Shown here piece after piece: positions 13,201 to 25,200 of a stretch of 32,239 bases of DNA. Positions within the stretch are counted from its first letter, which is position 1, and each line of letters begins with the position of its first letter. Location of the stretch: contig NW_019091381.1 in the NCBI RefSeq assembly GCF_001949145.1, forward strand, positions 861,149 through 893,387, in the 5' to 3' direction. The notes under the pieces are model-generated. The model saw only the letters and a program-made list of their open reading frames with translations, searched no databases and was not told where the DNA came from. Both the position numbers and the translations under genes were made by a program. This DNA comes from Acanthaster planci (Eukaryota > Echinodermata > Asteroidea > Valvatida > Acanthasteridae).

Positions 13201-16200
13201 GCATATCCAAATGTCACCAATTTCCAGAGTGTCTATATTATCAACCAGACTCAATCAGTCACTCTCCGCTGCCCTGCAACCGGTTACCCACCCCCCACTG
13301 TCACATGGACCAAAGACGGCATGCCTATCTCGGAGAATGACTTGGACCGGTCAAAGTATTTCATTGATGAGTCTGCTGGTACCTTGCAGATCATTGATGC
13401 TAAATATGTGGATTCAGGAACTTATGAGTGTCTGGTTACCAACTTGGCTGGCGGTATATCCAAACAGATCACATTGACCGTTAATGGTAAGTTTTCTACA
13501 GTCATTCAATTTTTTTGGCCATCATGTTTGTTTGCAGTTACAGGTAATGAGGGGTCCATTTTTTTTTCTAGTCCCTGTCACATCGGACATTTGATTTTGT
13601 AAGTTCAGAACACATTCTCTTATATCCAGGAGTGATGAATTAATGCAAATTACCTACCAAACAAATAGAAATAGTTTGAAATCAATTCCGGTGATATTTC
13701 CATGTCAAATAACAAAGGTCAGATGTAACAGGGACACAAAAATGTCACACTCTTGGACCTCTTATTTCTGGAATAAACTTAACTTATTATTTTGCTAATA
13801 TTTTGACCGCTTTCTTTGAACATCACAAGTAGTGATAGCTAGGTTGAGATGTTTACTTAGGAAAATAAATGGAAATTTTGGATCACAAGAAAAGCTCAAG
13901 AAACCAGCCTGATACTCTGCTAACTAAACTGTCTGGTGCTAGAAGATACCAGCGCTAATGTAACTCGTCCCATTTCAATGTAGGAATTTAGCTTTTTAAG
14001 TATGCACTCATTTCTCTTCATTTCACTGCCCCCTCTCTCTAGTCCCTCCAACCTCCGATGGCGAAGTTGACATCCGAACCCTGCAAGTCACTCAGGATCA
14101 GTCCATCTCCCTTCAGTGTGATGTCATCAGTTACCCTCCTCCTGAGTTTACCTGGCTGAAGAATGGCCGTCGGCTTCCAGGAGACCTACGCCATGTTGTC
14201 AGACCAGACGGAACCTTGGCTCTATCCTCTCTGAGATTGATTGACAGTGGAACCTACACCTGTATTGCTAGTAATGTTGCTGGCAGTACCAACATCATCT
14301 ATCGGCTACAAGTGATCTGTAAGTGTAATGTAGACATGTGGCTCCTGCGTTTGGTGGTCAGAGGTTCTTGTAGCTGCCTTTTATTGGTTTCAATCAGGCA
14401 TGGGAATCTTTCTGATTTAACTGGAATTCCATTTTTGTTCCCTTCAAATGTGTGGTCTTCGAGTTCAATGTAAAACTGGAATAAAATTTGGGGAGGGGAA
14501 TAAGTTGCACGGGGGGACTGTTGGTTGACTACATGGCGCTCAAAATTTCTCCAATTCCCAGTGAAATGTGAACGTTGAAACAATTGGATTCACACGCCGC
14601 TTTGGGAAAGTATAAGCAATGCCCTTTGAATTGTACAATGTACGTAGGAAACGAGGAACAAATTTTGCAGATTCCCACGAACCTAAATTCTCTTTATGTA
14701 GCCAAAGTAGGGAACCAGTGACAAGTGCAGTTGCTCGCACTTCGCCTTAAAGCCACGTCGCAATCATGTGAATGCCCAGTGTCACATGAAAATCTGACTC
14801 CCGTAAAAATCAGACGCGTACTTGTTATTGGTTAATTCCTCTCACATGACCGGTCATTCTCCCAATTATCATGCGTACGCATTACTCCCAATGGGTCCTT
14901 GTTTCATAGAGACATAAGTTCATGGCAGCGCTGCTGCATGGCCATGTGTGATCCGGCTTATGGAAATTGGTACTAGTATGCGTGTATGTATACATGTGCA
15001 CATGCAGTTGGGAAAAAATCTAAATCATGGCGGAAGGAAAGAAGTTCCTTGAGCATTGAGATGCCGATCCGAAAGAGATTGACAAATCAGTAAAACACAA
15101 GTGGAATTGGTCATGGTGCGACAAATTGTTACTGGCTAAAACGGAAGATGAGCAAGTGGTGGGCGACTGCTTTTGTAAGCTTTACAATCCTGGAGAAGCA
15201 TGGTGTGAGTGGTGTTGTGTTTGTATCAAGTACGGTACTTCCGGAGCTAAAGCATTGATACAGGATGTAGCTAAGTATGATAAACACCGCAAACACTTCC
15301 ATGATAGGACGAGGGCTCGGCAGAAAGTACTGGAATGCCTTGCTGCAAAAAGAAAGAAGACGATGTCAAATCAACATCCTCATATTTAAACGGCTATTTC
15401 ATGTTTTACGAGTCCAATTAATAAAAAAATTAAGAGTAATTTAAAAAATAATGAGAAACATCCTTACCATTGAGAAGATTTTGCTTCAATAAATTGGAGG
15501 CAAAGGGGCCATGAATTGCCTCAGATTGCACCACAGAGCATCTACAATCCAACATTTTCCCGGGGCCCTTAAGCAAGCCCCGGACCCCATGCCATAAGGG
15601 CATCGTGATCCGTGCTCGCAGAAGTCTCCCTGTGATAACTTTCATCACAAATTATTTTCGTTTTTTTTTCTTCATGCCCATTCTTATGCCTGTTTAAATG
15701 GCATTTCATATATTTGTTCTTTGTTATTGAATTGTTGTGTTAAAGAAAAATTTGTTGTTCACACAGCACCCCCGTCGATTGCACCAGGCTTGACCCAACT
15801 AACCGTTGAATCAGGTCGAACCATTGAGCTGTCTTGCGAAGTGGACGGTATCCCGACTCCACAAGTGCAGTGGCACAAGCAGGGCATACCCCTGGATGTT
15901 GACAACAACCCGAGGATAAACAGACTGGTAGCCGGGTCACTGAGGATCCAAGGTGTGACAGAGGAAGATACAGGAGAGTATGAATGCTATGCATTCAATG
16001 CAGCTGGGTCCGCATCCAGACTTATCAATCTAGATGTTAGAGGTATGACTCTAATCATAGGCTTTCTTTATTGTGTCTTGGAATGGCTGGTTTGATCATT
16101 GTTATCCTTGTAGGGCATTGGCTTATATGTCAGAAGTTGTATTGTTTTAAGTAAACGGAAGTTCTACAAATCTAAAGTTATCCTGTTTTGGATTCTGGAA

Positions 16201-19200
16201 TCAAGGAACAGTCTGTCTGATGATATGTAAAAGTTGGCCCAAACAATTAAAAAGGAGCTCAAAAAATTACATCATTGAAAGAATTCCTGAAGCATGTGGT
16301 GTCATATCTATTTAGGAACAAAACAATGTTTTGCTGAATATGTCAGAAAAAATCTGAAAGACAGAAAAACTGTTCCCGAAGATTTTGGGTGATGGGACTT
16401 CTCAGTGAGAATCAATTTCTGTTGAATGTCTCCATCTTGTCTGTGACTGTCTCTTCTTCAGTCTCTCCCACTATCCTTGAGACACCGCGGGAGTACACAG
16501 TCAAGGTCCGTTTCCCAGTCACCCTCCTGTGTCCTGTCACTGGTACCCCGAAACCCGAGATCACCTGGTTGAAAAACGGCCAGGAGATTGAAGATGTCCG
16601 CTACTACCAAACACAAGAGGGCTCCCTCCGCATTGCCTCGACCGTCAGGGATGATGATGCCAACTTCACATGTGTCGCCAAAAACAGTGCAGGCACCAGC
16701 TATAAAGACATCAGATTGACTATTTATGGTGAGATTCGTGAAATGAACTTGGAGAAATGTGTTAAACATTGTGGGGTGAAAAGACTTGTGTTTTCTAGGA
16801 ACTCCTGTTCATTGTGTAATTCAGTACCTAACAAACAAAACAAATATTTGAGCATTATTTTTTGGTATATGAGAAATAAGTGAGAGATTTGTTTTTAATA
16901 AAGGATTTTTTTTCTGAATTCTGCGCTCTCAAATTTTGCTCGTAGTTTGACCTCAAGTGTTGGCCTGAGTGAAACTCATCGGTGTAATACTTCTAATGTT
17001 GCCATTTGTTTCCAGTTCCACCTTATGACCTGACCATCGGTGATAAGATGTTTGACTTCTTCCTAAATGATCGCATCTCCCTTCCATGCGTCATCGACAG
17101 CTACCCTCCTCCTACCATCATCTGGAAGAAAGATGGAGAGGAACTTGTCATCGATGGCCAGAACTATGTCCAGGAAAAGCATTCCTTGGAGATTCCCAGG
17201 GCTAAAGTGTCTCACTCGGGTGTCTTTGAGTGTGTGGCGACTAACATTGCTGGTAACATCACCAGAAGCATGATTGTTCATGTTATGGGTAAGTTGGCGA
17301 GCATTTCTGGAACATACCTTATCCATCTTGTTAGCCCAAAATTTTATCCGACCACATCTGTATTGGGTCAGACAAATATAAAAGTGGTCATAAAATTCTG
17401 ATGTTCAACTGTAATTTCAAACTTTGAATCATGATGCTGAATTGAGGAGTCCTATTACAAGTTACATAGTCATGTTGGTGACTGTGTTCATTTCAATATT
17501 CTCGGCCTTCCTTACAAGTCAAATCAAACTCATCGCCTCAATCTTCTGCCCCAGTTACCCCAAGGATCGGCATTGGTCCATCTGTCATCAAAGCCTTTGT
17601 TGGGGATTCCATCACCCTCCCCTGTGAAGCAGTAGGAATCCCTGCCCCTGTTCACACTTGGGAGAAGGCAGGACGTCTCCTAGATTTGGAGAATGGCAGG
17701 ATTGCCCAGCTTTTCTCTGGATCGTTAGCCATTGATAACGTGACACAATCTGATGCTGGGACATACCTGTGTCTTGTCCAGAATGACGCCGGATCTGACA
17801 CTAAGGAGATCAGAGTTGTGGTTCAGGGTGAGTTGTTTTTTTTAATATTTGAAACGATATTTGATTAACGTATTTTTCAAAAACTTCCAAATATTTTGGA
17901 GTTTCTGTGACTCAAGAAAAGATATCTTAACTATAAAGATAAGTTACCTAAAATAGTATCCTCATGTTGCTGGTTGATGTTTGCAACATGCTGAAAAATT
18001 CACAAATGTAGCAAATTCACAGACACCTATGTAGTTTAAATTTTACAAAGGTCAAAGTTTGAAAATGTGAAATCTTTGTGTTCCTCCCTAGTTCCGCCAA
18101 TCATCATCCAAGACAGAGTTGAAAGGCTTGAACGACGAATCAACAGTGAGGTCAAGTTAGACTGCAAGGCCTATGGCGTCCCAGTCCCTGAGATAACCTG
18201 GTATAAAGACGGAAACAAAATTCAACAGTACGAGAATGGCTACACCATCCTAACCAATGGCACGCTTCTGATCTCCAACCTACAACCTAATGACAACGGC
18301 ATGTACGAATGCTGGGCCATGAGCGAGAGTGGAAATGCAACACTAGAAATCTCCATAAACACACAAAGTGAGATGGTCTTACCAATGAAGGCATCTGATT
18401 CAAAATGTTCTGCTCCCTTGAGTTTTGTTTTTGATGTGTTGAAACTTCCACCAGTATATGTATCTGTAATGTACTTGAATGTTCATCCATGAAAGAAAGA
18501 CCAAAGTCATCAATTGTTTGTGTCACAAATTCAGCTGTGTTTAATCCGTCAGTCATTTGTGTGATTCTGTTTCTTATGCAAATATGTCAGATCCTAATTG
18601 CTGCATTGTTGTAGAAAATCCTGTGGGATCATTTGTTCTACAAATGCAGTGGTTCATTTACACCCCAAATGCGCCTCATATTCCCAATCTTGATGGATGT
18701 CTTGCTTCATTGCAGTGAGGCCCTACATTGATGGTGAGAACACTATCTTCCAACCTGAGACGGTCTCCGTTACCCAGTATGGTAATGTCTACCTACATTG
18801 TAATGTAACAGTAGCCCATCCACAGGCTAGTATCCAGTGGTATAGAGACGGCCGGATTATCACCAGTCGAGGTGATCAGGGAATACAGGTAGGATTTCGG
18901 GAATCATTTCAAAAATTGATGGATCCAGATTCCATCTGGGACACAAAATAATGGCTTGGTTACACCCAAAAAGAAAACAGAAATAAAGTTAAAGTGCAGG
19001 TGATTAGAGAAGAGCAAGAATAAACAGATATTAGCAATTTCAACAAGAATATAAGGAATATTCCTTTAAAATCCTACAATTAAAAAATTGACTTGTTTCT
19101 TAATGAAAGCAAAATCCATTAAATGCTGAGATGTGGGTATGTTTAAATGAAGCACGGTGAATTTTCTTATGATATACAACATTGTTAGATATTTGATGAA

Positions 19201-22200
19201 AGTCTTTAAAATGTCGAAATTGAGCAGCTGAGTTATGAATTGGAAGACAGTTCCATGGTGGAAAATAGAATTTCTTGACTGTGTGTGTTTGTAGGTAGAG
19301 ATGGGCGGAGCTCGGCTGAGTATTCCTTTAATCCAGGAGAGAGATGCTGGAATGTATCAATGCGTCGCTACCAATGGAATTGGCGATAGCAACAAACATT
19401 TCCATGTCAGTGTTCATGGTGAGTGTTAAAGTCATCTTGATGAGACATATACCAACCTAATTAAGCTTGGCAAGGATGGAAAATAAATGCTGTAATGTGT
19501 ATTACAATTCAGTTGTACATCTGCTTTGACCAAGAGATAATACAGAAACCAAAAATTCAACTTTCTTTTGAATAATACGTAACTACTTCATGTCTTGAAA
19601 AGACTTTGATTCTGGTGAAAATACATTAAATGAGCGTCAGATGATCACCTTTAATCTTTCTTTTGAAATCTGACAGTCCATCCAGTCATCACTAGCTTAC
19701 GTTATGAGCAACTCATCGTCAGTGCTGGGGAATCGGTCAGCATCGCCTGTGATGCTACTGGCTATCCTACCCCCCGCATTGCCTGGCGTTTTGAGGATCG
19801 TCCTGTCTCTGGTCAGAACCCACACTATAATATCCACTCTGATGGAACCCTGGAGATACCCAGTGTGTTTGTGTGGGATCAGGGACGTTATATGTGTGTC
19901 GCTAAGAGTGTTGCTGGGAATGCCACACGTGTTGTTGACTTGAGAGTCATGGGTAAGAAGCTTGATTATCATCTTAACACTCTGCTCTTGGTAAATAACT
20001 TTTTTACTACTCACAGCACTTGATCTTTACGTGCCTGTGCTGTGTTTTATGGGGTTTGCCTTCATCTCAATCAAAAACTCCTTGCCACAAGTTTTGAACA
20101 CTTCTGATTGTTTGCGCTGAATTTCTCAGTTACAGTTTTGGCTTTTATTGAGCTTAATTTCAAATTTCATGAAGCTGCAAAGCTCAGAAAGTTCATGTCA
20201 TATGCACCTTTTCAGTAGTAGGTCACTGAAGACTGAGTTTTGCTTCACGAATTTGCCTCACAACTTTGTAAAACTACACAGTACGTATGCTGAAAGGCAG
20301 CAAATTACTAAGCTGGTATCGGCCGTAACCATGGCTTCTTTTCTGTCTACCCTCAGTACGTCCAACCATCACCCAAGTACAGACCTCCCTGACTCGCATC
20401 GAAGGCTCTTCCGTTATCCTACCCTGCGAGTCAGCAGGTGTACCAGAGCCCAGCGTGACCTGGGAGAAAGATGGCATGACCTTGAACCCTGACGACGACC
20501 CAGACATGGAAATGATTTTCACTGGATCATTACGACTTGCCAATGTGGATGCCTCAGATGCTGGGCTATATCGGTGCATTGCCAGGAATGATGCTGGTCA
20601 AGCTTCAATAGCCATGACGTTTATTGTGCATAGTGAGTATCAGCAATTTTCGCATGAGGTTATTGTACTGTAGATGGAAGTGAGTCCCATAGGCAAGGAT
20701 TGTTTCCTAGTAATCATTCTCTCTTCCATTTCGTAAGTCCCTGAATGGCACTCGAAGAAAAGAAACATAAAATAAGCAACATTTTTAAAACTAGAATGCA
20801 GGTTTATCTTTGACAAGGCAAAAGAGAAATATCAACTTGATTTTTGAATCTTTTTTTCTCTCCAGCTCCACCTGTACCCGACCCAAACTTACCATCGCAA
20901 ATCACCCCTCGTCCATTCAATGATACCATCATCCCTTGCAAGATGACGGGTAATCCCAAACCACGCATCCGATGGTTCAAGAACAACCTTCCCGTCGCAG
21001 TCAACCGAGGGAAGTACAGGCAACTTGCCGATGGTTCCCTCCTGATCCGCAGTGTGCATGCCATGGACAGCGGTCGTTACACCTGCGTTGGTGAAAATGG
21101 TGTCGGCGTGAAATCCAACAGTGTGGATCTTGTTGTTCCCAGTAAGTAACTTGTTAGCCAAAAACCACAAGATACTGGTTAATGTAAAGGAAATGGGAGT
21201 TTTATTCAACAACACTTGGTAAAAATTGGTGCTGGCAAGCCCTTTCTTTGAAAGTAGAAGATACATTTTTAAAACCAGAGGAGCTCAAGCTGTAAACATC
21301 TTTAGTTAAGCATTTAATGGGAACAGTTCTTATTTTGAAGTCATTTTTTCCTTTCCGTTTTTCTTGCATTAGTCCCTCCTCGCATCCCTGACTCCAACAC
21401 TCCAACTGAGTACCCCATCTCAGAGCTCATGCCTATCGACCTGCAATGCTTCATTACCGACGCCTACCCCCCACCCATCATCATGTGGTTCAAAGGTCGT
21501 GAGCTGTTGACTGATGACGACGATGGCATCACCATTCAAAATGATGTGCTCCATATTGATGCCATTAGGATTGAAGACGCTGGAGAATACAGCTGTCTAG
21601 CTTTCAACCTGGCTGGCAACGCCACTAAGATCTGGAACATCGATGTACAAAGTAGGCTTACGTTACTCCACATTCCACTTTTCCCCTACATAGTGTGTTA
21701 AACATTCTTGCCTATTTCCTTTCTTGTCAAAATGTTCATACAGTTTTCTGTCATAAATTTTTATCTCTTTTGTAACGTTTTACATGATGATTTGTAGTAA
21801 ACATGCAGGTAAAGAAATTTGCTAATGGTTTTAGAATGATTGGTAGTTGGACGCTCAATGTTTTTAATAACCTAAAAATTGTGCTACCATGAACAAAATG
21901 ACATCACTCTTGCACGTTTGTGACTTGAAGTTTTGATTTCATTGACCTTTGACTCCCATTGACCATCAGCCCGCCCCCGTGTTATCGGCGATTCCATCAT
22001 TCGTGTGACTGTGGATCAAGACTCCAAGATCTTACTGCCCTGTGCCGTGGAGGCCACCCCAGCCCCGTGGATTGAGTGGGAGAAAGACGGTGAAATTCTT
22101 CCCTCCAATGTCCCGAGTCAGGAAAACAACGGAATTGTTACCATGGAGATTCCAGATGCCAAGAGAAGCAACAGTGGCATCTATAAGTGCTATGCTAGGA

Positions 22201-25200
22201 ATGCGGCAGGAAATGTGTCCATAACCTTTGTGGTTGAAGTTCATGGTGAGTTTATATGTGTAATACTGCTCACTAAATAGGGTTTCTTTCTTAATAGAAT
22301 TCCTGAATTCGTTAGGCAGGTCTGTAAAGATGGGGAATGAACTGAATAGTTCAAAGTGTCTCTAAAGTTGATTAGTTAGTATTGCTTTTTCTTTTTTCAA
22401 AGTTCCACCTGTGATTGAAGATGCCTTGAAAGAAGTCATTGCCGTGGGGCTGGGCCAGTCCATCATTATCCCTTGCCGAGCCTCGGGATTCCCTCCTCCT
22501 GAGATCTCCTGGCAGAAGAACTACCAAGACATCCCCAAGAACAGCTTGGCCATGCGGGTCATGGTGGACGGCTCACTGGTCATCAATAGCACCAGGGTAG
22601 GAGATGCTGGGCTCTATGCTTGCCTGGCTAATAGTATAGCTGGATTCCAGATGAGAGAGGTCACTCTCAAAGTTCAAGGTCAGACATGTTTTTTATTCCT
22701 ACATGATATGATTTGAAAGTGGTTGGAAATCTTGTGTGGCATTTCATCTTCTTTTATCATTATCTTGGTGTATGTAAAGTTAATCAAGAAACCAATTAGT
22801 GAATGAAATTGAATGCTTCATTCTTTTTAACCAATCATTAAGTGACGTTTAAACCAAGAGTACCATCAAACTCCCAATAACCTTACATGGCCACTCCTAA
22901 CTGACCCAAAGATGAGGAAAGAACTTCAGTTCAAACTAATGAAAATTTCTGTTTCATTTTAGATTGATAATCAAATCTTAAAGGGGCATTTTCTGTCCCA
23001 TTTTTCAAACTCAAAAAATCCCTGGCTAGAATTCTTTTCAGATTTGTAAATAAAATTGACCAAAGGATGTGCAAAATGTTGTTACCTACAGAGGCACCGT
23101 ACATTCCTCGGCCTCAACTGACAGAAGAAACTCCCCACTATGGTTCTGCGGTGCTCCTGACCTGTCCTGTCACTGGTATCCCACAACCAGACATCATGTG
23201 GATGAAGGATGGTGTACCAGTTGATCCATACGAGGCTGAGATCTTTGCAAATGGCACATTGATACTACGTAATGTCCAAGGCAGTGACAGCGGCAGATAT
23301 GAATGTATCGCTGTCAATGAGGTTGGCAATTTCAGTATCTACATTGATGTCACTGTTCATGGTAAGCTCTCATAGTTTGGAAATTGAGTTTCACATCTTT
23401 GATTGTGAGGTTTTGTGAACAAGGAAAGCATGGATTTGTGTGGAACAGTAACTAGCAAACAACCAGTCCAAAAAGTAGTTCTGATTAAAATGTACTTTGC
23501 TTGTAACAGGAACAATCCAGTTGAAATTGGTCCCTGTACTTGACCTTAATGTTACACCCTGTAATGGTTGACTTTGCACTTACTGTTACCAGGAAATTCC
23601 CCTGTCATATTTTTGTTCATATTTTCCCCTTCTTGTATCCAAATTTTTACCCACAAAACATTGAATAAATACCACACTCCATGAATCATAGTCCAAGCCA
23701 TTCCATTGTTTATCCATAAACTCTTGATGTCTTGTAACACTCACAGTTGATGCAGTGATAAGCAACTCTACTTCCGTTCTGATCTTATCCTGATTCCATT
23801 CCACCTGTCTTGTCTTCTTTCCACACCCACAGTTGAGCCTGAGATCAGAAACGCTTCCTCAATCAGTCTTCTCTCAGTCCTGCTCAACCAACGTCTGGAC
23901 ATGGTCTGTGAGATCTTAAACTCCGTGCCTCCAGCAACCATCATGTGGTACAAGAATGGTGAACCGTTACCCAGCCAAGACCCTAACTACTTTACCCAAG
24001 CTGACAACCAAATTTTGACCTTTACTAGTGCCCAGACAGCCGATTCTGGAACCTATGAATGTCGTGCCACAAACAATGCAGGCAGTACCAAGAAAATCTT
24101 CAATGTTGAAGTCCAAGGTATGTTTAAACGTCACGTTTGGAAGGTAAATGGAATCCAGCAATAGAAGCAGGAGTTAAACATTAGATCTTTGCTATTTGTA
24201 CCAACTGCTCCAAGGATGTTTAATAAACAATTGTTTGTATGTTTTAATTCATTTTAGTATAGCCCATGTTGAAATCAAACATATCTTATTAACATCTTCA
24301 CTTTCCTTGCTGTTAAACTGATGTGATATCCAAACATATTGGTCACACTGATCTTGTCATTAAGTGTCATTCTCTGATAACACTTCTCAAACTTTTGTAT
24401 GTATAACTGTCATTTAAAGTCCCTCTGATTACTGACCACTAAATTGGTCTAATTATATCTTTCCTACAGTCCTACCGGTTATTGATGGTCAACCCCCGGG
24501 CTCCGGCCCCATCGACCCTATCTCAGTCACGGTCACCCAAGACAAATCCATTGACCTGCCTTGCCATGCCAGCGGTAACCCCCAACCCACAATCACCTGG
24601 TACAAGCAAGGTGAACCAGTTACCCATAATACACCTGGTGTGCGGGTCAGCCGTGATGGGACAGTGCTGAGTATTAGTAGGGCCAATGTCATCCATGCTG
24701 GATTGTTTACATGCTTGGCAACGAGCAGCATCGGAAACGCAACGAAGGTCTTTGCAATTATGGTTCATGGTGAGTTATGTTCTATTTGAATATTTCCCTC
24801 ATTCAAACATGTACAGAATAATTACCAAAAATTCTAATTCAAAGGAAAAAAAATTGCCCAGGGTTGAGAAGCTCAACCTTTAGAAAGAGAATCAGTTAAA
24901 AAGGAGAGTTCCTAGCCCACAGTAGGACACACTGCTTGAGTCCATCAGCAAGCTCCTAAGTGATGTTTTCTCCTTTCAACTAAGAAATATAAATGGGAGT
25001 TTATGAGGGCAAACCTGGATGGTCTTGTTGGGTTATTTTTGATAAGGGATTACACATTGGACTGTGCTTTCCCTGATGCCATTTGTCAGTGATTTACACT
25101 CCTGTTGACGATAAGTGACTCTTTTAATCATGTGTCCCTTCCTGGCCAGTTCCACCTGAGATAGACAATGCCGAGACCCTCCACAACATCACCGTCATAC

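Larger units (their letters stand above)
8491..14042 (+). other. Set of ordinary introns between Ig3 and Ig11
   Basis: Introns longer than 300 bp inside this span are 8491-8798, 9072-9418, 9602-10024, 10121-10711, 11893-12204, 12381-12847 and 13487-14042. All are AT-rich and start with GT and end with AG. I see no repeats, RNA genes or extra exons in them apart from short T runs near acceptors, such as 10650-10660. Confidence 0.65.

Noticed and set aside
15430-15648. 72-codon minus-strand frame next to the GC-rich hairpin
   Set aside because: It is open and may be part of a repeat, but I recognise no domain, and there is no second line of support.
19291-19300. Alternative acceptor AG at 19297-19298 for the second exon of Ig17
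   Set aside because: It is 4 bp from the used AG at 19293-19294 and would break the frame; the first AG keeps the Ig fold.
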